This document shows, one piece after another, positions 21,663-32,013 of a stretch of DNA of 64,000 nucleotides. Position 1 is the stretch's first letter; each line of letters starts with the position of its first letter. Position numbers and translations under genes: made by a program. The notes beneath the pieces are model-generated. The model was not told the DNA's origin. It saw only the letters and a list, made by a program, of their open reading frames with translations, and did no database searches. This DNA comes from Isoetes taiwanensis (taxonomy: Eukaryota; Streptophyta; Lycopodiopsida; Isoetales; Isoetaceae), in contig JAJEKV010000080.1 in NCBI GenBank assembly GCA_021234155.1, positions 4,383,953-4,447,952 of the forward strand, in the 5' to 3' direction.

Positions 21663-22637
21663 GCAAATTGAGGTTGGAGATTCCTTTTCTTCAATGGGAG
21701 GTGGGATTGTTGCATGAACAATGACACTAGGTGGGCTTTATGTTTTTGCATTTGTCTTCTGAAAAGCTATGGTGAAGCAAGAAGATTCCTCCTTGATAAT
21801 GTGATTGTAATTAAAATGCATGTGGGGCTATATAAATTATTGTCGAGAAATCAAATTTGATAATTGACTTACAGATGCTCTTAAATTCTTAATATCGTGA
21901 GAGCAAAGAAAATAGTATCACGCTAAGTTCATCATTGACTGCATTGAAAATGGCGAGCTTGATTTTGGGCTTTGGCATTGGTTGGAAGCTATGTCCATAA
22001 TTATGATCATGCAAGTGTAGAAAGACAGGCATGCCAAGTAAATACGATATCTTGCCATTCCATCCCCCCCTCCCCCCCTCCAGAAAAAAAGAAAGAATAA
22101 ATAAATAAATAAAAATAAAAAGATGGATTCGATAGCCTTAGAGTGCAGTTCTTGCGTGCTTCGAGTTAACACTCAATCACTTATGTGCGGCAACGCTGGG
22201 CACATGTTTACTAGTACTATCTTATCTTTATATGAAAGGAAATCAAATTTGTGATTTTGGCAAAAGAACGGAAAGGTCGGCAGAAATCTCGGACCTCAGT
22301 CGGCGTATATCGGCCTAGGTCGGAAGGTGAGAGAAGTCGAAAGGTTTGTTCCAACTTGTTACAGTATTAGAACAAAATACTAGCTCGGGGGTGTGATTCA
22401 CAACCAATAAGTGACTTAAATGAAACCATTGGCTCCTTAAAATTTTTATGGCTGATAACAAGACTCGATATCAACCCATTCAAACTTATCGTCACATGGA
22501 TTTAAACCGTGTCTAGCTTGAAAGACCAAGTGCCTAATCAAGGCACCAAACTTAGACTTAATAAGAAAAACCTAAATGCCTTTCCAAAAAGGCAAAGCTT
22601 GGAAAGGGAATTTACCTTTAAGGACCTTTCAAGAGAC
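21663..22637. other. Intergenic; contains a Helitron end and part of an LTR
   Basis: No gene is seen. C- and A-rich simple runs lie at 22062-22120. The Helitron-like end is at 22185-22214. Somewhere after about 22250 an LTR begins, but I could not locate its first base. Confidence 0.35.
22185..22214 (+). mobile_element. Helitron-like 3' end
   Basis: A GTGC..GCAC hairpin around GGCAACGCTGG is followed 8 bases later by CTAG and then T. The sequence GGCAACGC..GGGCACA.GTTTACTAGT is shared with 28219-28249. The stem is imperfect here. Confidence 0.45.
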
Positions 22638-22645
22638 TATAAAAG
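22638..22645 (+). promoter_or_regulatory. TATA box in LTR-2
   Basis: TATAAAAG lies about 257 bp before the LTR end at 22902, a usual place for an LTR promoter. Confidence 0.4.
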
Positions 22646-22904
22646 AACATACATACGAGAACGAGACATGAAGAATCACTGCCAGAGCCCTATCTCTCTT
22701 CCTCTATTGATTATCCCTTCTACTTCCGATTCTTCATAGCCAAGCTTGTTGGCCTGAGCAGGATAAATATTTCCTGCTCCAGGATAAAGATTTCCTGGTG
22801 AATCCGGTTGGGTGGATTGAGCTTCTCCTACTAACTGGATTATCTTTTTAGCTCTTTGGTTTTTACAGGTGATTTATCCGAGATCTAGAAGAAGTCGTAT
22901 CAAT

Positions 22905-22916
22905 TGGTATCAGAGC
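22905..22916 (+). promoter_or_regulatory. Primer-binding site (initiator Met-tRNA) of LTR-2 element
   Basis: TGGTATCAGAGC follows the LTR end (..TATCA at 22902) by two bases, and gag-like sequence follows downstream. Confidence 0.75.
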
Positions 22917-23130
22917 AAGGTTTGATCTTGAGTAATAATTCATGTGCTATGGCTGCTAATCGCTTCAATATCTCTGAAAGTGCTATATGCAAGCTATGCA
23001 TAACGCTGGCTTTGTGGCAGTTCGAATCACCCTTCCTCTGCCAGCTAGCCATGTTGATTACTAGAGACAATTAGAGCATCTAGCAATTGCATACCAATTC
23101 TTGCTCGATCCTGCGCAAACAAATACTGCC

Positions 23131-23820
23131 ATGAATGACTCTGTGCCACCTCCTCTGCCAAGCAGTCCTCCGCCTGAAATTCCTCCTCCACCTCCTGTTC
23201 AAGATTCAGATGTTTCTGCCGATGCTGGAAATAACCCCAAGGAAGACAGATTGTGTAAGTGGCTTGAAAAGGTAGATATGCCTTACTTTAAAGGGGGTTC
23301 CGACGTAAAACCGACACAAGTTATCAGTTTCTTGAATATTTGGAAGAAATTCTTTGAACGCGTCAAGGCGTCTGAACAAGAAAAGTTACAAGTCATGGAC
23401 ACTTGCCTTGATGATCAAGTGCAGGTTTGGTGGCAGGGAAGGAGACAGATGGAACCTCAGATTAATTTATAGTCTGAGTTCAAGCATGCTTTTGAAGCAA
23501 ATTATTTGCCTGCCAACTATTATAGAATCCTCCAGAAAAAATGGGACCAAATCAAACAGGAAGAAGGAAAATCTTTAGCTGATTATAACCTGAAGTTTAA
23601 TCACTTAGGGTCCCAAGTTCGCAATCTCAGTGAAGCTGAACTTTTGCGAAAATATGTTAATGGATTGCGATAGGAAATCTTTGCAGAGTTGGATCTTCTA
23701 GAACCAGTAGATATGGCAGATCCAATCCGAAAAGCAGGAGCTGCTGAGAGGAAACTTAAACTCAAAGCTAGAAGATTGGTGATATGGGAAGGAGACCATC
23801 AAGAGAACAAAAGAGAATGA
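23131..23820 (+). pseudogene. Ty3/gypsy gag remnant
   Basis: From ATG 23131 comes a proline-rich N-terminus, then a retrotransposon gag domain: WLEKVDMPYFKGG, VISFLNIWKKFFERVK, VQVWWQGRR, and after a TAG at 23470 FKHAFEANYLPANYYRILQ, KSLADYNLKFNHLG, LSEAELLRKYVNGL. A second TAG lies at 23671, and the frame ends at TGA near 23818. Both stops fit single base changes. Protease, reverse transcriptase and integrase do not follow, so the element is truncated. Confidence 0.75.
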
Positions 23821-26800
23821 AAAGAGAAAAGTATGATAATAGAAAAGATAACAAAGTTAGAGGAGGATGAGTTGAAAGGAGACCTCGAAGGGGAACACGG
23901 TTTGACAGCCGAAAGAAGAGTAATGGGTATAAGTCCCAACAACAAGAGACTAATATTGTATTTATTGATTTGTTTGTTTTTAAGGCCTTCATGCCCTGTT
24001 CTATTGTTTGTGCTTCTTGCCCATGCTTTGCCCATTCCATGGCCCTTTCTGGTCCCCGTGGACGTCTACCTACTTAGGTATTTACCTACCTATCTGTCTA
24101 CCTACCTACCTACCTTGCCTTGTATCGAAAGGAAATAAGACTAAATAACCTTAATGTTTAATGGAACATCTACTTATTTAAATTGTTGTTTTCCGGCGGT
24201 GCTAACGCCGGCGCTTACGCTTTTGCCGGCGATGTTACGCCGGTTTCTTCATTTTCCGGGAATGCTGTTTTTTTACATTGTCCCTTTCGTGGTGAAAACC
24301 GCGAGCGTTTTTTTTACAGGATTGATCGGACTAGCAATAGAACGGCTCTGAGGCGCAATGATGGTGGAGCCAGCCTTCTCTATTTCGGCAGGTATGTCTT
24401 GCTGCCCAGTGAATCTGGAAAGAGGTTTTTTTCTTCTGAGGTCGGATCTGTGCCCATTGTCACTGCGGCCGTGCCATCTCCTTATCTGATTTCTTGGACC
24501 AGATAACTTAGGAAACGTTTAGGGTAACCTAGGAAACGGCCTCGGATCATTTCGTAGAGACGATTCCAGGGACGAGAATGATTTTGAGTAGCCAAACACG
24601 TTCTTCTGTTCCATTTCTTCTTGCATCCTGGCCATGTAATTTTTTTTCCTGATTTCCTCATTGTGCTTAAGCAGAAAGCGGTTGTTGCAAGTCCACTGCA
24701 GCATATTTGAGCTTGAAAGTGGCTTTTTTAAAAAAGCAGACTTAGTTCTGAAGATGAGGGAAGAAAATCGATTATTGGATGAAAAAATAGGTGCTTCTAC
24801 AAGTCTAGGGTTTCTTCAGAGTACTTCTTGAACTCATGCTGGTATGGCATTGCAAGCAACGGAATTCTTATTCCTTTTTTCTCTCTTGAGCAAGCATGTT
24901 TAAATATTTACCGTTCAGGATTCAGGATTATTTACCTTGAAGGCTGTCTTGCATGAGGTAAATCTTTTTATAATTCCTAAGCTGCAATTTGTTTCTGATG
25001 CATCCATTTCATTTCATGCAGACCTCTTTCTAAGCATGCCAGTTCAGATTGCCATGTTTAATTTACAAAATAAGAAATGCAGTTTATGGCTTTGGTTTAG
25101 CTTTTGTCTATTGCGTTCGTTTGTGGTTTGAATACGCACATCGTTACAATTTCAGTTGTAGATACATGAATAGCTATGCATGATGTAGCTATACGTGAAG
25201 ATTTTGCATTATGAATACTATGGCGGTACAAATTTATTTTCAAAGTAAAGCGCTCTTGCATCGCAGGAACAAGAGTTCAAACTTTCCAGAAGGATAGTTG
25301 GAGTCGGTACACCCTATCTAAACCCATTTCTCATAAGAAGCAGAAGAAGCTATTTTTGCCTTCGTAGTTGCATTGGACTCTAGAATTCCACTAACCGCTT
25401 TAGTTGCTTCTGTCTTTAGAACCTAGCTGAGTTCTGATATGCAAGATTCATGAGTTGACCAGCGAAGCAAAGTAGCAGGCTAAAATCGATATGTTATTTG
25501 TGTTGGCCTGATACATTGTTTGTGTATGTTTTCTCTAGCAATGCTGCATGTTTATTGCCATTTAATTGTCACCTAGATAAAAACGTAAGCTTACATTTTA
25601 AAGTTATCGATATTGGATCAGATTGAATTTGTATAAAATTGATTAAGTTGAGTTTTGTTGATTTTATTGTTACATGGTTATGGTCCAAGAATGCAAACAT
25701 GCTGTTTTGACTAGATGATATTCCCATTATAGATATGAATGACTTTCGCCGGAGAAGCTGACAAAGACGCACGACCGAAGACATGGTGTCTATCCTACTC
25801 CAGGTTAGACACTTTATATTCTACGATTTAGCATTTGTTTCATGCCGTAGTCGCTTATGCTGGTAAACAATTGCAAGTAAAATGTTGTCTCATCTAAATA
25901 TTGCGGTTTGGCGAAGAGAGAATGTTTTCAAGGCATTTAAATTATCAGACCAAGGCTTAGGGATTGATTCTTGAAGTATGCTAACTTCGCGGTTGAAAAA
26001 GTGGCAAGCCCAAGCAGGTTAGTGTAATTATTGTTGTTGGTAACAAATCTTTTATCCATGTTTTCCTAAAGTTATTACAGATACATTTTGCTACATTTTG
26101 CTGTTCAATTTATATTGTGGAGCTAAAATTCCAAGGTAAATATTTGGCGTATCTATGTGTAGATATTAATCACGTTTTGGTGTAGCCACCCGTGTGCATC
26201 ATTAATTGTCAGTGGTCTCTCCGGTTAAGGAAATAAGCTTGCAGGAGCTTATAAGGCTTATCTCTTCCCTGTGTGAATCCCATGCCAACAGGTTTAGGCA
26301 TTGTGCAGGAAAAATGTTCTATGAATGAACAATAATCAAATGTAAGGAAGCCACTGCAAAGAATAAAAAATTGCTGAAGTAAGACTAGGGACATAACAAT
26401 TTCTTGCAGATTGTAATTCAAATCACCAACTAAATGAATTATGGCTCTGGACATAACAAATTTGTAGCACAAACAACTACCACGTTTAACATTGCTGGTG
26501 GGCACCTATTATTCTCTCGAATCCCATTGGTCTATGTACTACAAAATATGAGAATGGAAATATGATTTGAATAAAGACTACCTTGATGGTTGATATATGT
26601 GATTGTTTCCTTTGTGTTGATGCCCTACATTAGGGTTTAAAAGCATTGACACGTCCCTACATTAATCACAAGTTATTGATACACGCATGCAAGCCGTAGT
26701 TGACTAATGTTATGGTCTTGAACACATGTAGCTTCTATCCCTATACTATCATGGCATTGATTTAGCATGAATAAATGGCCCTATGGATTTCAAAAGCCCA

Positions 26801-27100
26801 TATACACTCCCACATAGCCTTGCATTTGTGGGCACCGTTTTGAAGAAATACACAACTACAATGTTAAGTTTTGTCCAACATTTGAAGATGCTCATACTAG
26901 GTATGATAACAATGACATAAACGCTACTAAGAAACGTGCGCTTTCTAATCAAACCTCGCTTTCTACTCAAACCTCTAAGTTTAGAGAGGTTTGAACCTAG
27001 GCAATGCATGTCAGACTACATGATCTTGGCTAACAAATAGGCACTCTACCTATTTGGTGCTTTTAACATATCGTTTTAGCAATATGTTGCATTGTATAGA
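23821..27100. other. Long stretch without a supported gene
   Basis: A (CTAC)n-like repeat lies at 24061-24117. Two CCGGCG..CGCCGG short hairpins lie at about 24194-24246 inside a GC-rich 107-codon frame (24183-24506) that I do not recognise. The rest is AT-rich with only short frames. Confidence 0.4.
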
Positions 27101-27101
27101 G

Positions 27102-27203
27102 GAACGGAAAAGGGGGCTCCCTTTTCGCAACAGCAGCAGGGGCCCGGTGGCAGCGGGGAGCGGGTTTGCTGCTGTTGCGGAAAGGGAGTCTCCTTTTTCG
27201 TTC
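27102..27203. repeat. Fold-back hairpin with GC-rich loop
   Basis: The left arm 27102-27138 (GAACGGAAAAGGGGGCTCCC onward) pairs with the right arm 27168-27203 at about 30 of 36 positions. The loop holds GGCAGCGGGGAGCGGG. It is related in layout to the fold-back at 28504-28652. Confidence 0.7.
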
Positions 27204-28218
27204 ATCTACAAAATGGAAGTTAGGAGCCCTTTTCTTAAGCTTCATCACTTTTTTTTTTCGAACTTCGTCATGGGCATTTTTTTGTGTAAATCTGTCATGG
27301 GTCCAATATTGTTTTACGCAGATCCGGCCAGATCAAAGCTGCAATCTTTGCTTTCAAAGTTCAACATGTAAGAAAGCTGAAAACATACCGGATTTCTTAC
27401 CTCTTTGTCCAGTTCTTGACCTGTTTAGTGGAATCGCTGGGTCAAGTTGACCAGTAGACCAAGTTGAGTATTCTAGCATGCGTCTTTTCACTTATTCATT
27501 TGTTTCAGCTTCAACTCCATTTCATCAGGCTGGGCGACATATATAGGCATTTCCAAACTGATTGAACTGAATTCTGGGCTTTATAGATGTTGCATAGAAC
27601 TATGTTATCAAGCTAAACTGAATGTCAAAATGTCTGCTGCTTCTATGACACATAGGAGGATTTGGATATAAGCCATTGCAAGAAAGCCCTGCAATCGGAA
27701 GCACCTTCAATATCGAGGATGCTGTATCTGTTGTACTTAAACTAACAGTAGTTTGTTTCCTCGATAGCCAAGTGATTTTGCCTTAGATGGTTTGTGCTCC
27801 AACTTTGTTTTACATTCTGGATTATTGGAAATAATATGTTATACGAAACCTTTCCCCAGTTTATGCACCAACATCACTTCTATCCTAGCAACTGCATTTG
27901 TAGTGTAGATGTGCCAAATTTCAGGGAATGTAGAATGCTATATCTACAAAGGATAAGATTGAACTTTGCATGGAAAAGAAAAATGTTGAATGTAAGAAAC
28001 AGCTGAAACTCAACATATATGGTGAGCAATTTACAAAAATGTTTAATCCCATCGGATGCAACTCAACATGTGTTAATTAAAAACTCAACTAAAGGTTGAT
28101 TAACATAATCTCAATTAAAGGTTGATCAACATAAACTTTGTAAGGCCCATGTAAAGATCTTAAAGGTTGATCAAGGAAAAGGTTAGATGCCAAGGAAAAA
28201 CACATGCCTAGAACATTG
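27204..28218. other. Intergenic, nothing recognised
   Basis: Only short unsupported frames. Near 28070-28160 the words AAAGGTTGAT and CTCAA repeat several times. Confidence 0.35.
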
Positions 28219-28248
28219 GCCCGGCAACGCCGGGCACACGTTTACTAG
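28219..28248 (+). mobile_element. Helitron 3' end
   Basis: A perfect 7-bp stem GCCCGGC-AAC-GCCGGGC (28219-28235), nine bases, then CTAG (28245-28248) followed by T. This is the canonical Helitron 3' structure. The 5' end (A|TC) was not located, so the extent of the element is unknown. Confidence 0.6.
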
Positions 28249-28503
28249 TAATTCTAATAACGAACTTAAAGTATAAACTTGATGATCTTCAACAGATTAT
28301 AAACTTGATGTCCTTGCAGTGACCACTTTATATGATGCTCAGTGGAGCCCTCTCCATCTCTAACTCTCTTTGTGTCAATAGGTTTGAAAAGAGTATTTCT
28401 TCATTCGAGTTGGAGGCTTCGAAGTTCAAATTTTGTCTTTGATGTTTATTAGAATTCTAAGCTGGAGATTGAAAGCTTGCTTGATGTCCCGAATTGATAT
28501 TCT

Positions 28504-28652
28504 GTATAGGGGAATGGAGGTTGGGGCCTCCATTCGGTTTTCAGTGTTGGGGCCTCCATTCCGGGTTTTCAGGTGGGGTCCCGCGACCGGCATTAGCCGG
28601 GAGCGGGTCACCTGGAAACCGGAATGGAGGCCCCAACCTCCATTCCCCTACA
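28504..28652. repeat. Multi-arm fold-back element
   Basis: GGGGAATGGAGGTTGGGGCC at 28510-28529 is the exact complement of 28629-28648. A second inner copy of GTTGGGGCCTCCATTCCGG (28546-28564) can pair with the same right arm, extended by TTTTCAGGTG against CACCTGGAAA. The loop contains ACCGGCATTAGCCGGGAGCGGG. Two alternative folds compete for one right arm. Confidence 0.75.
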
Positions 28653-29272
28653 ATATAGAAGTTGGGGATGTTTTTACCTCAGCGATCTGGCGAAGCTTCA
28701 GATGCTTCAAAAACAGAGCAGGGCTTCAAAAATCCGGCGAAGCAGAGCATGGCTTCAAGATCCGCGCGGCAAAGCAAAACAGAAAGCAAAGATATCCCAA
28801 GCAAAGGTGGTTTCAAGATCCGGCAAAACACCGCAAGGCTTTAAGATCCGGCAAGATTCGGCAAAGCAGAACAAAGTAGGGCTTCAAAAATGCTCTGCTA
28901 TGGCGAGCAGAGCAAGCAAATTTAAAAAATCAGAAGATTTACGCCGGCGATCTGTGTGAAACAAGCTCCATCTGCTTCATCTTTGATCTGCGTGAAGAAC
29001 CGATGATCTTAAGAACTGGCCCGAACTAAAAAATAACCGACGATCTGCTTCATCTGAAGAACCGATGATCTACGTGAAGAACCGATGATCTGCTTCATCT
29101 GAAGAACTGGCGACGGACTAAAAAATAAAGAACCCTAAAAACAAAACGAACCCTAACTCAAGCAATTGGGCTAATGCATTAACCCAACCGCCATTCCGTT
29201 AGATTTGGTCATACCACGTGGCGCCAAGAAGATGCACGAATGAGGCAAAAACGGACCCAAGTTCTATATTGT
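28650..29272. mobile_element. MITE with about 30-bp terminal inverted repeats
   Basis: The left end ACAATATAGAAGTTGGG and the complement of the right end (29256-29272) match at 16 of 17 positions, and the match goes on (GTTTTT.CCTCA) to about 30 bp. The interior has repeated GAACCGATGATCT and GATCTGCTTCATCTGAAGAA words (29000-29110). No target duplication is clear, because the left end abuts the fold-back. Confidence 0.6.
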
Positions 29273-29955
29273 GGAGCATCATAATCCATTTTCTATATTG
29301 TGTTCATCCTCTTTGATGCTTAAGGACCTGTTCTTTTATCAACGTTCACTTTTCCAGCCGTGTTATCTTCTAATGGTACTTTCGGGATCTTCTTGAGCCT
29401 TTGTTTTTGTGAAGGGCCAATATCTTGTGCATCAAGACTTTTTTTACCACGTGGCAAAGTTGCCTTGGCTTAAATACCGTCACTATAAGGATAAGATAAC
29501 TCGTGAGGCGGTCTTAGGGGCATGCTTAAAATAGAAACACATCTGTTTTTTGTTTAGCCTATTGAATTGGCCGCAATAGCAATCTGCAACGGCATCCAAT
29601 CTCTATTGTATTTGAATTTCTGCAGATTCATAGAATCGATGCGGTGAATCAAGTTCAGTTTACTTGAAATCGATGCTATGGAACTTAAAATCAGGTTCAG
29701 TTTATTTATTATTTCTGTTCATGGGCGCTGCAATGCCAAGGTACTCAAATTTCTGCTCTTCTATTTGAATTGCCTCAACGTTCATGGATTGTATGGAACT
29801 TAGAATCCAGTTCAGTTATTCATACTCTATTATAATGTAGGAGAGGTTTAAGTAAAAGCTGGGTGCTCTATAAGATATGGGAATTGGAGTTACAGGTAGT
29901 TTTTGTGATTTGCTCAAAAATAACAGTGGAAAAAACAGTGGATTGAATTTATCAT
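29273..29955. other. Upstream region of the kinase gene
   Basis: No separate gene. Presumed promoter and 5' UTR of the gene at 29956. CAGTTTA and TTCAGTTTATT words repeat near 29655-29710. Confidence 0.35.
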
Positions 29956-31221
29956 ATGGTCTGTGTCTTCTCAATCTCCAAGATGATCATGGAACCTAGG
30001 GGTTGTTTTGGATGTTTCAAACCCAGGTTTTTAGAACGTCATAACAAGCCAGAGATAAAGTCAGAGAATATCAAGTCACAGAAGGTTGAAAAGAAAGAAG
30101 AAGATGAGGATGAAGCTCTAGATTTTGACATCCTACGAATAGGGTTAAGGCGGTATTCTTTTGCAGAGATTGAGGAAATTACAAAAGGTTTTAGCGAAGT
30201 AATTGGAGTAGGCGGATTTGCCACTGTGTATAAAGGAGTCCTTCCTGATGGGTCAGAGGTTGCTGTGAAGCTGTTGAAAGCATCAACTTATAAGAAAAAG
30301 GAATTTCTTTCTGAGATCACTATATTGGCAAGAATTCATCACAAAAATCTGATTGATCTTCGAGGTTATTCCACTGAAAGATCTCACCGGATTCTAGTCT
30401 ATGAGTACATGGTGAATGGAACACTGGCTGATTGGATTTTTTGTGATCCTTCATCGAGATTAAACTGGAAAATTAGGTTTGAGATCATCGTTGGAATGAC
30501 ACAAGGTATGGCATATTTGCATTCAGGATGCAAGGATAAAATATTACATTTAGACCTAAAGCCCCAAAACATCCTTCTAGATGCAAAATTTCGTCCCAGA
30601 GTAGCAGATTTTGGGCTTTCAAAGCTCATGGACAGAGAGAAGAGCATGGCAATGACGAACAACATAAAAGGCACACCTGGTTATATAGCGCCAGATTGGA
30701 TGGAAGGAAGAGTAAGTGAGAAAACCGACGTATATAGTTATGGAATAGTACTATTGGAGATCCTGGGAGGAAAAAGAACGAGCGATTTATCAAAATGGAG
30801 AGAATTAAGCAACGCCGGAGAAGAAGATGAAGAGTACTTCAAAGAAATGATAGATGATACCATTCAAGAAACGATAGACCGGAGGCAGGCGAAAAGGGTC
30901 GTAAGGATTGCGCTTATTTGTGTGGAGCACGATCCGGCGAAGCGGCCATCGATGGCAGAAGTGCTGCAGATGCTGGACGGCTTAATTCCGATACCCTATG
31001 TTGGAGCGAGCAAACCTAGACAGAGCTTCATGGTTCGTAGCGATGGCGAAACCACGGATGTAACCACGGTTAGCTCTACCACTGTTAATACCGCTACCAC
31101 GGTTAGCTCTGCCGGTAGCAGCAATATCAGTGACCGCCACCTGGACATCAACCCTTGGCTTGCCCGTATCATTTCCCGCCCCCGGGAACCTGTTATTTGC
31201 AAACCCCTCAAAAAAATATAA
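29956..31221 (+). CDS. Receptor-like cytoplasmic protein kinase, non-RD type
   Basis: 421 residues in one exon. No signal peptide or membrane segment is seen. The N-terminus is Cys-rich (CFGCFKPRF, 17-25; possible acylation) and then acidic (45-57). Kinase domain: glycine loop GVGGFATV (84-91), VAVK with K105, E120 of helix C, catalytic HLDLKPQN (198-205, D200, N205), DFG (218-220), GTPGYIAPDW (239-248; APD replaces the usual APE), and DVYSYGIVLLE (258-268). HLD instead of HRD makes it non-RD, a class often tied to innate immune signalling in plants. The conserved C-terminal arginine is in KRPSM (329-333). A Ser/Thr-rich tail follows. It resembles the Ser/Thr kinase domains of SD- and PR5-like receptor kinases. 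Met10 and Met12 are alternative starts. Upstream receptor exons were not found. Confidence 0.9.
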   Translation: MVCVFSISKMIMEPRGCFGCFKPRFLERHNKPEIKSENIKSQKVEKKEEDEDEALDFDILRIGLRRYSFAEIEEITKGFSEVIGVGGFATVYKGVLPDGSEVAVKLLKASTYKKKEFLSEITILARIHHKNLIDLRGYSTERSHRILVYEYMVNGTLADWIFCDPSSRLNWKIRFEIIVGMTQGMAYLHSGCKDKILHLDLKPQNILLDAKFRPRVADFGLSKLMDREKSMAMTNNIKGTPGYIAPDWMEGRVSEKTDVYSYGIVLLEILGGKRTSDLSKWRELSNAGEEDEEYFKEMIDDTIQETIDRRQAKRVVRIALICVEHDPAKRPSMAEVLQMLDGLIPIPYVGASKPRQSFMVRSDGETTDVTTVSSTTVNTATTVSSAGSSNISDRHLDINPWLARIISRPREPVICKPLKKI

Positions 31222-32013
31222 TTCTGAATTGTTCTAGATCCTTTTAATGTGTTTTTTTAGAACATGGAAAATGGGGTTATTTAAAATTCCTTTTGCATTT
31301 TTGTAGCAGGCTTGCACCATTTTGTGCAATTTTAAGGCGCCCATGTCAACAGCCAAACTTAATTGCCCCTTGCTTAATTGCCTATGCCTATCCCACCAGA
31401 TGCATCTTCAAGTCCGGCAACCTACCTAACGCTTTCTAAATCCCTAACGCTTTGCTTTGTCAAAGCTTGTAGTCATGGAAAGATGCTTCGTATACAAGAA
31501 TTGTTGTTTACTTGCAATTCTGTTACGGAAGACATGCCGATGTGCGTCAGCGCGGAGGCACGTCTGACGCGACAGAATTGCAAGTAAATAGCAATTATTG
31601 TTACGTGAAGTTCGAGGTAGTTTTATTTGGACATGGCGATGACGTGGCATTGCATTTTCATTTTTCCTCTGATACTCCAGCGATGGCGCCTTCGGCTATG
31701 GCGCCTTCTCATTTTTCCTCTGATACTCCTGCGATGGCGCCTTCGGCTATGGCGTCTTCTATGCTGGCTCTAGCTATGGCGCCTTGGCACTACATGAAGG
31801 AGCTGTCCGCAAGATCTTGGCGCTGCAGGAAGGTCTTGGCGCTTCATGAAGATCTTGGCTCTTCTAGGTATTTTGTTCGCCTTTTCAGGTTAAAGATCAG
31901 AGCTGAAAAAAGCACAGCTGGCAAGCGGCGATCTGTGATCTTCTTCGGTCGCTTCTTTCTTTCCTTCCTGTACTTGCTTGCTTTGTGAAGAGTTTTGCTA
32001 TCGGAGGCCTTAA
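31222..32013. other. 3' flank of kinase gene with a hairpin and a 51-bp tandem repeat
   Basis: TTTACTTGCAATTCTGT at 31507-31523 is exactly complementary to 31572-31588, with a further GCGTCAG/CTGACGC stem inside. A unit of about 54 bp (TTTTTCCTCTGATACTCC..ATGGCGCCTTC) is repeated at 31659-31758 and keeps a frame open (HFSSDTPAMAPSAM twice). I regard that frame as repeat-derived. Confidence 0.5.

Noticed and set aside
22638-24100. Possible zinc-knuckle of the LTR-2 gag near 23980-24040
   Set aside because: Cys-rich sequence is present but the C-x2-C-x4-H-x4-C spacing cannot be read in any frame.
31512-31988. 158-codon frame after the kinase gene
   Set aside because: The open frame is explained by a roughly 54-bp tandem repeat and a hairpin; no homologous domain seen.
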